Of a DNA stretch of 15,098 nt, positions 1-7,324 are shown one piece after another. Position numbers and translations under genes: made by a program. Numbering within the stretch: the first letter of the stretch is position 1; each line of letters opens with the position of its first letter. This DNA is from Frankiaceae bacterium (GTDB lineage Bacteria > Actinomycetota > Actinomycetes > JAFAQI01): NCBI GenBank assembly GCA_030840545.1, contig JAVEEH010000195.1, positions 1-15,098 on the forward strand. The letters run 5' to 3'. The notes beneath the pieces were generated by a model that saw only the letters and a program-made list of their open reading frames with translations, searched no databases and was not told the DNA's origin.

Positions 1-2090
1 TGTGGCAGTCTGTGCTCGTCGGACGTCGGCTGCACGACCTGTTCGTCGACGACGACCAGCACGACGTCAACCCGGCGCTGACCCGGTTGGCCAGCGAGGA
101 AGCACGCTTCGCCCGCACGCGTGTCGCGAGCCGACCACAGCGCGGCGGTCGTCGACCACGCAGCCGCGTCGACGTTCCAACCCGGCCTGAGGTCGTGGAG
201 AGTCTTGACCGGGCCGGGTTGCTGCCCGCGATCGTCTTCATCTTCAGCCGCGCGGGCTGCAACGCCGGCGTCGTGCAGTGTCTGCGCGCCGGTCTGCGGC
301 TCAACGAACCGCATGAGCGCGCCCGCGTGCGCGAGGTCGTCGAAGCCCGCACCGCTGACCTCCCGACAGAAGACCTGGCCGTGCTCGGCCTCGGTGAGTT
401 CCTCGACGGCTTGCAACGCGGTGTGGCCGCCCACCACGCCGGCATGCTGCCGGTGTTCAAGGAGATCGTCGAGCAGCTGTTCAGCGAGGGTCTCGTGAAA
501 GTCGTGTTCGCCACCGAGACGCTGGCCCTCGGCATCAACATGCCGGCCCGCAGCGTCGTCCTGGAGTCGCTGGTCAAGTGGAACGGCGAGGCGCACGTCG
601 ATCTCTCGCCTGGTGAATACACGCAGCTGACCGGCCGGGCCGGCCGCCGCGGCATTGACGTCGAGGGTCACGGTGTCGTGCTGTGGACACCCGGGTTCGA
701 CCCCCGCCACGTGGCGGGTCTGGCATCCACGCGTACCTATCCGCTTCGTTCGAGTTTCCGTCCGTCGTACAACATGGCGGTCAACCTCGTCGCGACATTG
801 GGCCGGCGCGAGGCGCGCGAGCTGCTCGAGTCCTCCTTCGCACAGTTCCAGACCGACCGGGCTGTCGTGGGGTTGGCGCGTCAGCTCAAACGCAACCAGG
901 AGGCGCTGGACGGCTACGGCGAGGCAATGCTCTGCCACCTTGGTGACTTCGCCGCCTACGCCGGTCTGCGGCGTGCGTTGAAAGACCGGGAGGGCGACAT
1001 CGCCCGGGAGGGTGCCAACCAGCGCCGGGCGGCGGCCGCGCAGTCGTTGGAACGGTTGCGCATCGGCGACGTCATCCGGGTGCCCGCCGGGCGCCGGGCC
1101 GGCCTCGCGGTCGTGATCGACCCGGGTGGGGCCATGCCCGGCGACCCGCACCCGGTCGTGCTGACGGTCGATCGGCAGATGAAGCGTTTGTCAGTGGTTG
1201 ACTTCCCCAGCCCGGTCGAAGCGGTGTCACGGGTCCGGCTGCCCAAGGGCTTCAACCCGCGTTCGCCGCAGTCACGCCGCGACCTCGCGTCCTCGCTGCG
1301 CAACCTCGGGCTCGACGACATGGGGGCGCGGCCGCGCCGGAGTCGCTCCGCGGCGGCCGACGACGACGAGATCGCGCAGCTGCGCGCAGCGATCCGCCGG
1401 CACCCGTGCCACGGCTGCGCGGAGCGCGAGGACCACGCTCGATGGGCGGAACGCCATGATCGGCTGACCCGCGACAGCCGCCAGCTCGAGGAGCGGGTCG
1501 ACAGCCGGACCAACACGATCGCCCGGATGTTCGACCGCGTCTGCGACGTGCTCGAGAGGCTGGGCTATCTCCACGGCGACGACGTGACCGACGCCGGCCG
1601 GATTCTCGCTCGCATCTACTCCGAGGCTGACCTGGTCATCGCCGAGGCGCTGCGCGCCGGCCAGTGGGACACCCTCGACCCGGCCGAGCTTGCTGCGGTG
1701 TGTTCAGCGCTGGTCTACGAGGCGCGGCGCGACGACGACGCCTCGCCCCGGCTGCCACCGGGCGCGGTGCGCACCGCCGTCGCGGAGCTAGGTCGACTCT
1801 GGTCGTCGTTGCAGGCCACCGAGCACGACGCAAAGCTCGACTTCCTGCGAGAGCCCGATCTCGGGTTCGCGTGGGCCGCGTGGCGGTGGGCGCACGACGC
1901 GCCACTCGACCAGGTGCTCGGCGACATCGCCCAGGCACCCGGGGACTTCGTCCGCTGGATGAAGCAGCTGATCGATCTCCTCGACCAGGTGTCCGTCGCG
2001 GCACCGGAAGGCTCGCCGGTGCGAGCGAGCGCCGCAAACGCGGTCCGGCTGCTGCGCCGTGGCGTCGTTGCCTACTCGGGTGTCCTCTGA
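1..2090 (+). CDS. helY: HelY-type DEAD/DEAH-box (Ski2/Mtr4-like) helicase, 5' end missing
   Basis: This gene is cut by the left edge; the reading frame is already open, with the first whole codon at base 3. It encodes a superfamily 2 RNA/DNA helicase of the Ski2/Mtr4 group. The second RecA-like domain is visible: motif IV region FIFSRAGC (about 237-260), the AAHHAGMLP segment (about 428-454), motif V FATETLALGINMPARS (about 507-555), and motif VI QLTGRAGRRGID (about 625-660). The rest is the long C-terminal region typical of HelY, including a CHGC pair near 1408-1420 and a helical DSHCT-like end. About 695 residues are present; actinobacterial HelY is roughly 900, so Walker A and the DExH box should lie upstream of the window. 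Its 3' end overlaps the convergent exonuclease gene by 19 bp. Family assignment is firm; the substrate cannot be told from sequence. Confidence 0.93.
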   Translation, partial: WQSVLVGRRLHDLFVDDDQHDVNPALTRLASEEARFARTRVASRPQRGGRRPRSRVDVPTRPEVVESLDRAGLLPAIVFIFSRAGCNAGVVQCLRAGLRLNEPHERARVREVVEARTADLPTEDLAVLGLGEFLDGLQRGVAAHHAGMLPVFKEIVEQLFSEGLVKVVFATETLALGINMPARSVVLESLVKWNGEAHVDLSPGEYTQLTGRAGRRGIDVEGHGVVLWTPGFDPRHVAGLASTRTYPLRSSFRPSYNMAVNLVATLGRREARELLESSFAQFQTDRAVVGLARQLKRNQEALDGYGEAMLCHLGDFAAYAGLRRALKDREGDIAREGANQRRAAAAQSLERLRIGDVIRVPAGRRAGLAVVIDPGGAMPGDPHPVVLTVDRQMKRLSVVDFPSPVEAVSRVRLPKGFNPRSPQSRRDLASSLRNLGLDDMGARPRRSRSAAADDDEIAQLRAAIRRHPCHGCAEREDHARWAERHDRLTRDSRQLEERVDSRTNTIARMFDRVCDVLERLGYLHGDDVTDAGRILARIYSEADLVIAEALRAGQWDTLDPAELAAVCSALVYEARRDDDASPRLPPGAVRTAVAELGRLWSSLQATEHDAKLDFLREPDLGFAWAAWRWAHDAPLDQVLGDIAQAPGDFVRWMKQLIDLLDQVSVAAPEGSPVRASAANAVRLLRRGVVAYSGVL

Positions 2091-3010
2091 GCTGCGCCGG
2101 TGGTGGCGAGCGCCGCCAGCAAACGGTTGAGCGCCGACTCCAGCCCCCACCGGTCGGACAGCGCGAGCAGCTCCTCCGGGTGACGCGGTGTCGCCGGAAT
2201 CCGGTCGTCGTGTGTCGGCAGGTCGATGTCACACGCGACCCGCACCACCACCGGCGCCTTCTGCAGGTAGTCGACTGCGGCGAGCACCTTGCCGCGCGCA
2301 CCGGAAGGGAATCCGTCGTCGTCGCCGCTGCGCGCCGCTTCGAGGATCCGGTCGACTGTGCCGAACCGCGTCACCAGCGCCGCCGCGGTCTTGTCACCGA
2401 CACCGGCGACGCCGGGCAGGCCGTCGGACGGGTCACCGCGCAGCGTCGCGAACTCCGCATACGACCGGCCGGGGATGCCGTACTTCGCAGTGACAGCCGC
2501 CTCGTCCCACGGCTGCGCTTGACCCACGCCTTTGGCGGTGTAGACCACGCGCACCGGCTTGTCGTCGCGGACGAGCTGGAACAGGTCGCGGTCACCCGTG
2601 ACGACATCGACCGCGCCCCTTGCGGTTGTGGCGAGCGTTCCGATGACGTCGTCGGCTTCGAAGCCCGCGACTCCCATTCGGCAAAGACCGACGGCGTCGA
2701 GCACCTGCTCGATCACCGGCACTTGCGTCGCCAGCGAGTCCGGTGTCTGATCGCCACCGTCGGCCGCGACCCGGTGCAGCTTGTACGACGGCAGCACCTC
2801 GACTCGCCATGCCGGTCGCCAGTCCGCGTCCATGGCCGCCACCAGGTGGGTCGGTTGGCGGTCGCGCACCAGTCGCGCGATGAAGTCGAGGAGACCCCGC
2901 ACGGCGTTCACCGGCGTCCCGTCGGGCGCGGTCACCGACTCCGGAACACCGTAGAACGCCCGGAAATAGAGCGACGGCGTGTCGAGGAGCAGCAGCCGGT
3001 CAGCGACCAT
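2072..3010 (-). CDS. Stand-alone 5'-3' exonuclease (PolI N-terminal / FEN-like)
   Basis: The predicted 312-aa protein matches the 5'-nuclease domain of DNA polymerase I without a polymerase. Metal-site carboxylates are visible in order: LLLDTPS (D10), AMDADWR (D61, D63), GFEADDVIG (E119, D120, D121), TGDRDLF (D140, D142) and RGDPSDGLPG (D193, D196). A helix-three-turn-helix DNA-binding segment with GVGDKTA follows (about 197-220). The conserved Arg-Tyr-Lys side of the arch appears as SYKLHR near residue 75. I chose the ATG at 3010 because family homology begins immediately after it; an in-frame start 14 codons upstream would run into the preceding gene. That gene ends 2 nt before this ATG (TGAGGATG), so the two are probably translationally coupled. 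A role in Okazaki-fragment or repair flap processing is inferred from the family. Confidence 0.93.
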   Translation of the reverse strand: MVADRLLLLDTPSLYFRAFYGVPESVTAPDGTPVNAVRGLLDFIARLVRDRQPTHLVAAMDADWRPAWRVEVLPSYKLHRVAADGGDQTPDSLATQVPVIEQVLDAVGLCRMGVAGFEADDVIGTLATTARGAVDVVTGDRDLFQLVRDDKPVRVVYTAKGVGQAQPWDEAAVTAKYGIPGRSYAEFATLRGDPSDGLPGVAGVGDKTAAALVTRFGTVDRILEAARSGDDDGFPSGARGKVLAAVDYLQKAPVVVRVACDIDLPTHDDRIPATPRHPEELLALSDRWGLESALNRLLAALATTGAAQRTPE

Positions 3011-3012
3011 CC

Positions 3013-3288
3013 TCAGCCGCCCACGACGACGTTCCACGGCCGGATCTGCCACGCCGTCACGAGGCCCTGGGCGACGTAGGGGTCCGATGCGACGAAACGT
3101 CGCACCACGTCCTCGTCGTCGGACGACCAGACGAGAAGCGCCCGGTCGGGTGGAGCGTCGAAGGCCCCCGCCAGCAGCAGGTCGCCGTTCGCGTGGGCTG
3201 CGCGGGCCAGCGCCAGGTGCTCCTCCCGCAGCGCACCGCGCCGTTCGAGGTAGTCGTCGACGAGCTCGTAGAACAAGGCGAGATGCAT
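3013..3288 (-). CDS. YciI-like (YCII domain) small protein
   Basis: A 91-aa protein with the compact ferredoxin-like YCII fold. It starts MHLALFYELV, carries the REEHLAL helix (R21, H24), an Asp at position 36 (NGDLLLAG) and the ASDPYVAQGLV segment (D69-P70), and ends in a strand PWNVVVG. The His/Asp pair corresponds to the proposed catalytic pair of the family, whose biochemical role is mostly unknown; some relatives are enzymes (for example dehydrochlorinases), others look regulatory. Length is normal for a single-domain member. Homology starts at this ATG; the longer open frame upstream is not conserved-looking. No Shine-Dalgarno is visible (GTCCCTC precedes ATG), so it may be leaderless. 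It is first in a two-gene operon with the exonuclease and diverges from the lysyl-oxidase-like gene. Confidence 0.88.
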   Translation of the reverse strand: MHLALFYELVDDYLERRGALREEHLALARAAHANGDLLLAGAFDAPPDRALLVWSSDDEDVVRRFVASDPYVAQGLVTAWQIRPWNVVVGG

Positions 3289-3324
3289 GAGGGACAGTCT
3301 GGCGGTCGATCGGCCTTCTTTCCG

Positions 3325-3358
3325 CGGAGGTGCGGCGATTCGTCCCCGCGAACCTCCG
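3325..3358. repeat. Inverted repeat in the divergent YciI / lysyl-oxidase intergenic region
   Basis: CGGAGGT-GCGG (3325-3335) is complementary to CCGC-(GA)-ACCTCCG (3346-3358). This gives a 7+4 bp stem with a 2-nt bulge and a 10-nt loop. The 135-bp gap serves two divergent genes, so this could be an operator or a hairpin in the lysyl-oxidase leader. No clear -10/-35 pair was found beside it on either strand. Confidence 0.4.
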
Positions 3359-3423
3359 TGTTCATGCAACCGTGCGGGCGTGTCGCACGTCGAACGGCCG
3401 ACACCGTCCTTCTGGGGGATCCG

Positions 3424-4947
3424 ATGCTTCCTGTCCTCGAACGCCGCGTCGCCGGCGCCCACGCCGCACCTCGGCGCCGCCGCCTGCGTTTCCTCGCGGC
3501 ACCGCTCCTTGCCGCCGCGGTGGCGGTCGTCCCCGCGGCGACCGGCCAGGCAACCTCGCCGCCGCCCGGGCTGCATCTGATCGTCGGCATGCACCACGTG
3601 GACGTGCAGCGCTACGGCGCCGACCAGCCGGATCTGTTCTTCCCGGCCGCGGTCTACGTCGCGTCGACCCACGGCGCGTTCGAGATCGACCCGGTGAAGC
3701 AAGGCGGTCATGTGACGCTGTGGCAGGTCCGTCGAACGCCTAGCGGCGTCACCCGACTCCGGCGGATCGTCCCGCTGTCACCGGTGCACATGGACCAGGG
3801 TCTTCCTGGCTTCTTCCGCATGACCTTGCGCAACTCCGACGGCAAGGTCGTGACCAGGACGACCCAGGCCTTCTGCCCGACGGGTGATTTCGGCGGTTCA
3901 CGTGTCGACGCCACCGGCCCGGACAACCCGACCTACCCCTACTACTGCGGCAGCTCGATCACCCGCGCGACGATCTGGGGCATCGACCAGGGGTGGGCCG
4001 AGCCGATCTACAGCGATCTGCCGGTAACTTCGACGGTCGCTCCGGACGGCAACTACACGCTCACGATCCGGATCGATCCGTCCTACGTTCATCAACTGCA
4101 CCTCGGTGGTCATGCTTCCGTCGCAACGCTGGACCTGACCGTCACGACTGCCAGTCCTGAGCCGTGCCCGCCCAAGATTGTCTGCGGGAGGAGTGCCCTG
4201 GCCCGTCGCGTCGCCGCAGGTCGCACCGAGGCTCCCGCCGGCGGCCGCGGCTTCGCAGTGGCGACCGCACCGGGCGGCCTGCCCGACCTGGCGGCGCTGC
4301 CGGCACGCGACCTTCGCGTCGAGCACAACGCCGACGACGGACACGACTACCTGGACTTCGCCGCGACGATCTGGAACCGCGGGCCGGGACCGATGGACGT
4401 CGAGGGCTTCCGGCGCGGCGACACGCCGACGATGGTCGCCACGCAGTTCATCTATCGCAACGGCAGGTCGGTGCGCTCGGCGGTGATCGGCAAGTTCGAG
4501 TTCGACACCCGACCCGGCCACAACCACTGGCACCTGCAGGACTTCGCGCAGTACGACGTTCTCAGCCTGAACGGCGACCGGTTGGTGCGGAGCTCCAAGC
4601 AGTCGTTCTGTCTCGCACCGACCGATCCGATCAACCTGACGCTGCCCGGCGCGCTCTGGCAGCCCGACAAGGTGGGCCTGTTCAGTGCCTGCCCGAGCGA
4701 CCAGTCGATCTGGCTGCGCGAGACGCTGCCGGCGGGCTGGGGCGACACCTACGTCCAGGGCGTAGCCGGCCAGTCCTTCGACATCACCGGGCTGGCCAAC
4801 GGCAAGTACCTGATCCGGGTGACCACCAACCCCTTCTTCCGCATCCTCGAGACGACGTTCAACAACAACACGTCACTCGTGAAGATCCGGCTGGGCGGCG
4901 ATCCGGGTGCCCGCACGGTGCAACGGCTGGGTGTGGTCGCCAACTAA
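3424..4947 (+). CDS. Secreted lysyl-oxidase-family protein with duplicated LOX-like domain
   Basis: The 507-aa product has a signal peptide (basic RRRRLR at 17-22, hydrophobic core 23-40, likely cleavage near 43). Residues about 285-490 match the lysyl oxidase family. The copper triad HNHWH gives H366, H368 and H370; the quinone-cofactor lysine sits in SKQSFCL (K392, equivalent to human K320); the cofactor tyrosine sits in GDTYVQG (Y443, equivalent to human Y355), before the FDITGLANGKYLIRV strand pair. Active enzymes oxidise primary amines such as peptidyl lysine to aldehydes, releasing ammonia and peroxide. Residues about 50-240 look like a degenerate second copy (see findings). I chose the ATG at 3424 because it precedes the signal peptide and has GGGGG 5 nt upstream; earlier in-frame starts would overlap the divergent gene. 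It is first in a close run with the M24 peptidase. The substrate is unknown. Confidence 0.88.
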   Translation: MLPVLERRVAGAHAAPRRRRLRFLAAPLLAAAVAVVPAATGQATSPPPGLHLIVGMHHVDVQRYGADQPDLFFPAAVYVASTHGAFEIDPVKQGGHVTLWQVRRTPSGVTRLRRIVPLSPVHMDQGLPGFFRMTLRNSDGKVVTRTTQAFCPTGDFGGSRVDATGPDNPTYPYYCGSSITRATIWGIDQGWAEPIYSDLPVTSTVAPDGNYTLTIRIDPSYVHQLHLGGHASVATLDLTVTTASPEPCPPKIVCGRSALARRVAAGRTEAPAGGRGFAVATAPGGLPDLAALPARDLRVEHNADDGHDYLDFAATIWNRGPGPMDVEGFRRGDTPTMVATQFIYRNGRSVRSAVIGKFEFDTRPGHNHWHLQDFAQYDVLSLNGDRLVRSSKQSFCLAPTDPINLTLPGALWQPDKVGLFSACPSDQSIWLRETLPAGWGDTYVQGVAGQSFDITGLANGKYLIRVTTNPFFRILETTFNNNTSLVKIRLGGDPGARTVQRLGVVAN

Positions 4948-4956
4948 CCTGAGGGC

Positions 4957-6093
4957 GTGGCACCGACGCGCGACACCACCGGCATCCTGTCCACCCGGCT
5001 GCAACGCGCCGCCGAGGCCGCGACCGCGGCGGGCGTCGACGCGCTGCTTGTGACGCCTGGCGCCGATCTGCGCTACCTCGTCGGCTACCAGGCGATCCCG
5101 CTCGAGCGACTGACCTGCCTAGTGGTGCCCGCGAGTGGCGACGCCGCCCTCGTCGTACCGCGGTTGGAGCGGCTCGCCGCGGAGGCGAGCGGTGCCGGTG
5201 ACGTCGTGAAGATCGTCACCCACGAGGAGACCGACGACGCGTTCGCGCTGACGGCGGATCTCGTCCGCGACGCCCTGCAGGCCGAGCCGGCAACCGTGGG
5301 TGTCGCCGACCGGATGTGGGCCGAACAGGTGCTGCGCTTCCGCGCCGCGATGCCGCGTTCGGAGCAGGTCACGGCCGGCTCGGTGCTGCGGGCGCTGCGC
5401 CTGCGCAAAGCCCCGGCCGAAGTCGACGGTCTGCGGCGCGCGGCTGCTGCCATCGACGCCGTGCACTCGCGGATGGGGGAGTGGCTGCGGCCCGGTCGCA
5501 CCGAGCGGGAGGTCGGCCGGGACATCGCGCAGGCGATCGTCGACGCCGGGCACACCTCGGTCAACTTCGTCATCGTCGCGAGCGGACCCAATGGCGCAAG
5601 CCCGCACCACCACACGTCGGACCGGGTGATCGAAGCGGGCGACCCGGTGGTCGTCGACATCGGTGGGTCGATGCCGGACGGCTACTGCTCGGACTGCACG
5701 CGGACCTATGTCGCCGGTTCGGCGCCGGATGACGAGTTCGCCCGCTATTACGCCGTGCTGCTGGAGGCGCAGCAGAAATCGTGTGCGTCGGTGCGTCCCG
5801 GCGTGACGGCGCAAAGTGTCGATGCCGCGGCGCGCGACGTCATCGCCGCCGCCGGTTACGGCGAGCTGTTCGTGCATCGCACCGGTCATGGGATCGGGTT
5901 GGAGGAGCACGAGGAGCCCTGGATCGTCGCCGGTAACGACACCGTGCTCGAGCCGGGCATGTGTTTCTCCATCGAGCCCGGCATCTATCTGCCCGGCCGG
6001 CATGGCGCGCGCATCGAGGACATCGTCGCGGTGTCGGCGGACGGAGTCGAGCGGCTGGACACGATCGACCGCGAGCTGGTCGTCCTCGGCTGA
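4957..6093 (+). CDS. M24-family metallopeptidase (Xaa-Pro aminopeptidase/dipeptidase-like)
   Basis: This 378-aa protein has the two-part layout of creatinase/prolidase-type M24 enzymes: an N-terminal alpha/beta domain (about 10-150) and a pita-bread catalytic domain (about 155-378). All five dinuclear metal ligands can be placed: D234 (VVDIGG), D246 (SDCTRTY), H311 (RTGHGIGL), E340 (SIEPGIYL) and E354 (RIEDIVA). The proton-shuttling His is at 318 (EEHEEP). No signal peptide is seen, so it is cytoplasmic. It probably releases N-terminal residues before proline or splits Xaa-Pro dipeptides; exact specificity cannot be assigned. The GTG at 4957 is the first possible start after an in-frame TAA; the GAGGG just before it is unusually close (1 nt). 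It begins 9 nt after the lysyl-oxidase gene and overlaps the next gene by one base, indicating co-transcription. Confidence 0.9.
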   Translation: MAPTRDTTGILSTRLQRAAEAATAAGVDALLVTPGADLRYLVGYQAIPLERLTCLVVPASGDAALVVPRLERLAAEASGAGDVVKIVTHEETDDAFALTADLVRDALQAEPATVGVADRMWAEQVLRFRAAMPRSEQVTAGSVLRALRLRKAPAEVDGLRRAAAAIDAVHSRMGEWLRPGRTEREVGRDIAQAIVDAGHTSVNFVIVASGPNGASPHHHTSDRVIEAGDPVVVDIGGSMPDGYCSDCTRTYVAGSAPDDEFARYYAVLLEAQQKSCASVRPGVTAQSVDAAARDVIAAAGYGELFVHRTGHGIGLEEHEEPWIVAGNDTVLEPGMCFSIEPGIYLPGRHGARIEDIVAVSADGVERLDTIDRELVVLG

Positions 6094-7238
6094 TGGTCGT
6101 CGACCGGGAGCTGCCCAGTGACGAAGCGCGTGAGCTGCTGGCGTTGACCCGTCAGCTGGCGAGCGAGGAGCTCGCCCCACGGGCGGCCGAGTTCGAGGAG
6201 CGCGGCGAGTGCCCGCGCGAGCTGTTCCGCACGATCGGGCGGGCTGGGCTGTTGGGCCTGGCCTACCCCGAGGAGCACGGCGGGGGAGGACAGCCGTACG
6301 AGGTCTACCTGCAGGTCCTCGAGGAGCTGGCGATCGGCTGGGCTGCGGTTGCGCTGGGTGTCAGCGTGCACACGCTGACCTGCCATCCGATTGCGCAGTT
6401 CGGCACCGACGAGCAGAAGAGGCGATGGCTTCCCGACATGCTCGGCGGCGAGCTGCTCGGGGCCTACTGCCTGTCCGAGGCGCAGGCCGGCTCGGACGCC
6501 GGCTCGCTGGCCGCGCGGGCCCGTCGGGACGGTGACGCCTACGTGCTGGACGGCACGAAGGCGTGGGTCACGCACGGCGGCGTCGCGGACTACTACGACA
6601 TCTTCTGCCGGACCTCCGAGGATGCCCGGCGCGGCATCTCGCTGGTCCTCGCCGACGCGGACACGCCCGGCCTGCTGCCGCAGTCACCGGAGAAGAAGAT
6701 GGGGCTGCGGGCGTCGCCGACCGCGCAGCTCGTGCTCGAGGGCGCCCGGGTCGACGCCGATCGGCTGATCGGTGCGGAGGGCGACGGGCTGCGGATCGCA
6801 CTGTCCGCGCTGGATGGTGGGCGGCTGGGCATCAGCGCCGTGGCCACCGGCGTTGCGCAAGCCGCGCTGGACGTGGCCACGGCGTACGCGCGGGAGCGTC
6901 AGCAGTTCGGCCAGCGGATCGTCGACTTCCAGGGCGTGTCCTTCATGCTCGCCGACATGGCCACCGGGATCGAGGCGGCGCGGGCGCTGTATCTCTCGGC
7001 GGCGCGGCGGCGCGACGCCGGCAAGCCCTATGGCCCGCAGGCCTCGATGGCCAAGGTGTTCGCGACCGACAACGCGATGAAGGTGACGACCGATGCCGTC
7101 CAGGTGCTGGGCGGCTACGGCTACACCAGCGACTTCCCGGTCGAGCGCTACATGCGGGAGGTCAAGGTGATGCAGATCTTCGAGGGGACAAACCAGATCC
7201 AGCGCATGGTCATCGGCCGGTCGCTAGCTGCCGGTTAG
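6093..7238 (+). CDS. Acyl-CoA dehydrogenase
   Basis: A 381-aa flavoprotein of the usual length. The N-terminal helical domain covers about 10-120. The beta domain has AYCLSEAQAGSDAGS (124-138) and the substrate/FAD loop WVTHGG (158-163). The C-terminal helical domain has ERQQFGQRI (268-276), the VLGGYGYTSDFPVER stretch (338-352) and QIFEGTNQIQR (361-371). E364 in EGT is at the catalytic-base position of short/medium-chain members, which removes the alpha proton. It would oxidise an acyl-CoA to the trans-2-enoyl-CoA and pass electrons to an electron-transfer flavoprotein. The ATG shares one base with the stop of the M24 gene (TGATG), so translation is probably coupled; an upstream in-frame stretch lies inside that gene and is not ACAD-like. 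Chain length cannot be read from the sequence. A link to the lysine pathway at the right end is possible but unproven. Confidence 0.94.
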   Translation: MVVDRELPSDEARELLALTRQLASEELAPRAAEFEERGECPRELFRTIGRAGLLGLAYPEEHGGGGQPYEVYLQVLEELAIGWAAVALGVSVHTLTCHPIAQFGTDEQKRRWLPDMLGGELLGAYCLSEAQAGSDAGSLAARARRDGDAYVLDGTKAWVTHGGVADYYDIFCRTSEDARRGISLVLADADTPGLLPQSPEKKMGLRASPTAQLVLEGARVDADRLIGAEGDGLRIALSALDGGRLGISAVATGVAQAALDVATAYARERQQFGQRIVDFQGVSFMLADMATGIEAARALYLSAARRRDAGKPYGPQASMAKVFATDNAMKVTTDAVQVLGGYGYTSDFPVERYMREVKVMQIFEGTNQIQRMVIGRSLAAG

Positions 7239-7324
7239 GCGCATCTGGCCCTCCCGTCGCGCGTGAGGCGGCACAATGATCACGAACGGTGGCTGCAGAG
7301 AGCCACATGGAGGGGGCAGCGGCG

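Noticed and set aside
1664..3079. A 471-codon plus-strand frame across the end of helY and the exonuclease gene
   Set aside because: It has no recognisable motif, is very Arg-rich, and is out of frame with helY; the minus-strand exonuclease explains the region.
7290..7305. TGGCT-GCAGAG-AGCCA small dyad before the ATPase/phosphatase gene
   Set aside because: A 5-bp stem of this kind is common by chance at this GC content, and no promoter or motif is associated with it.
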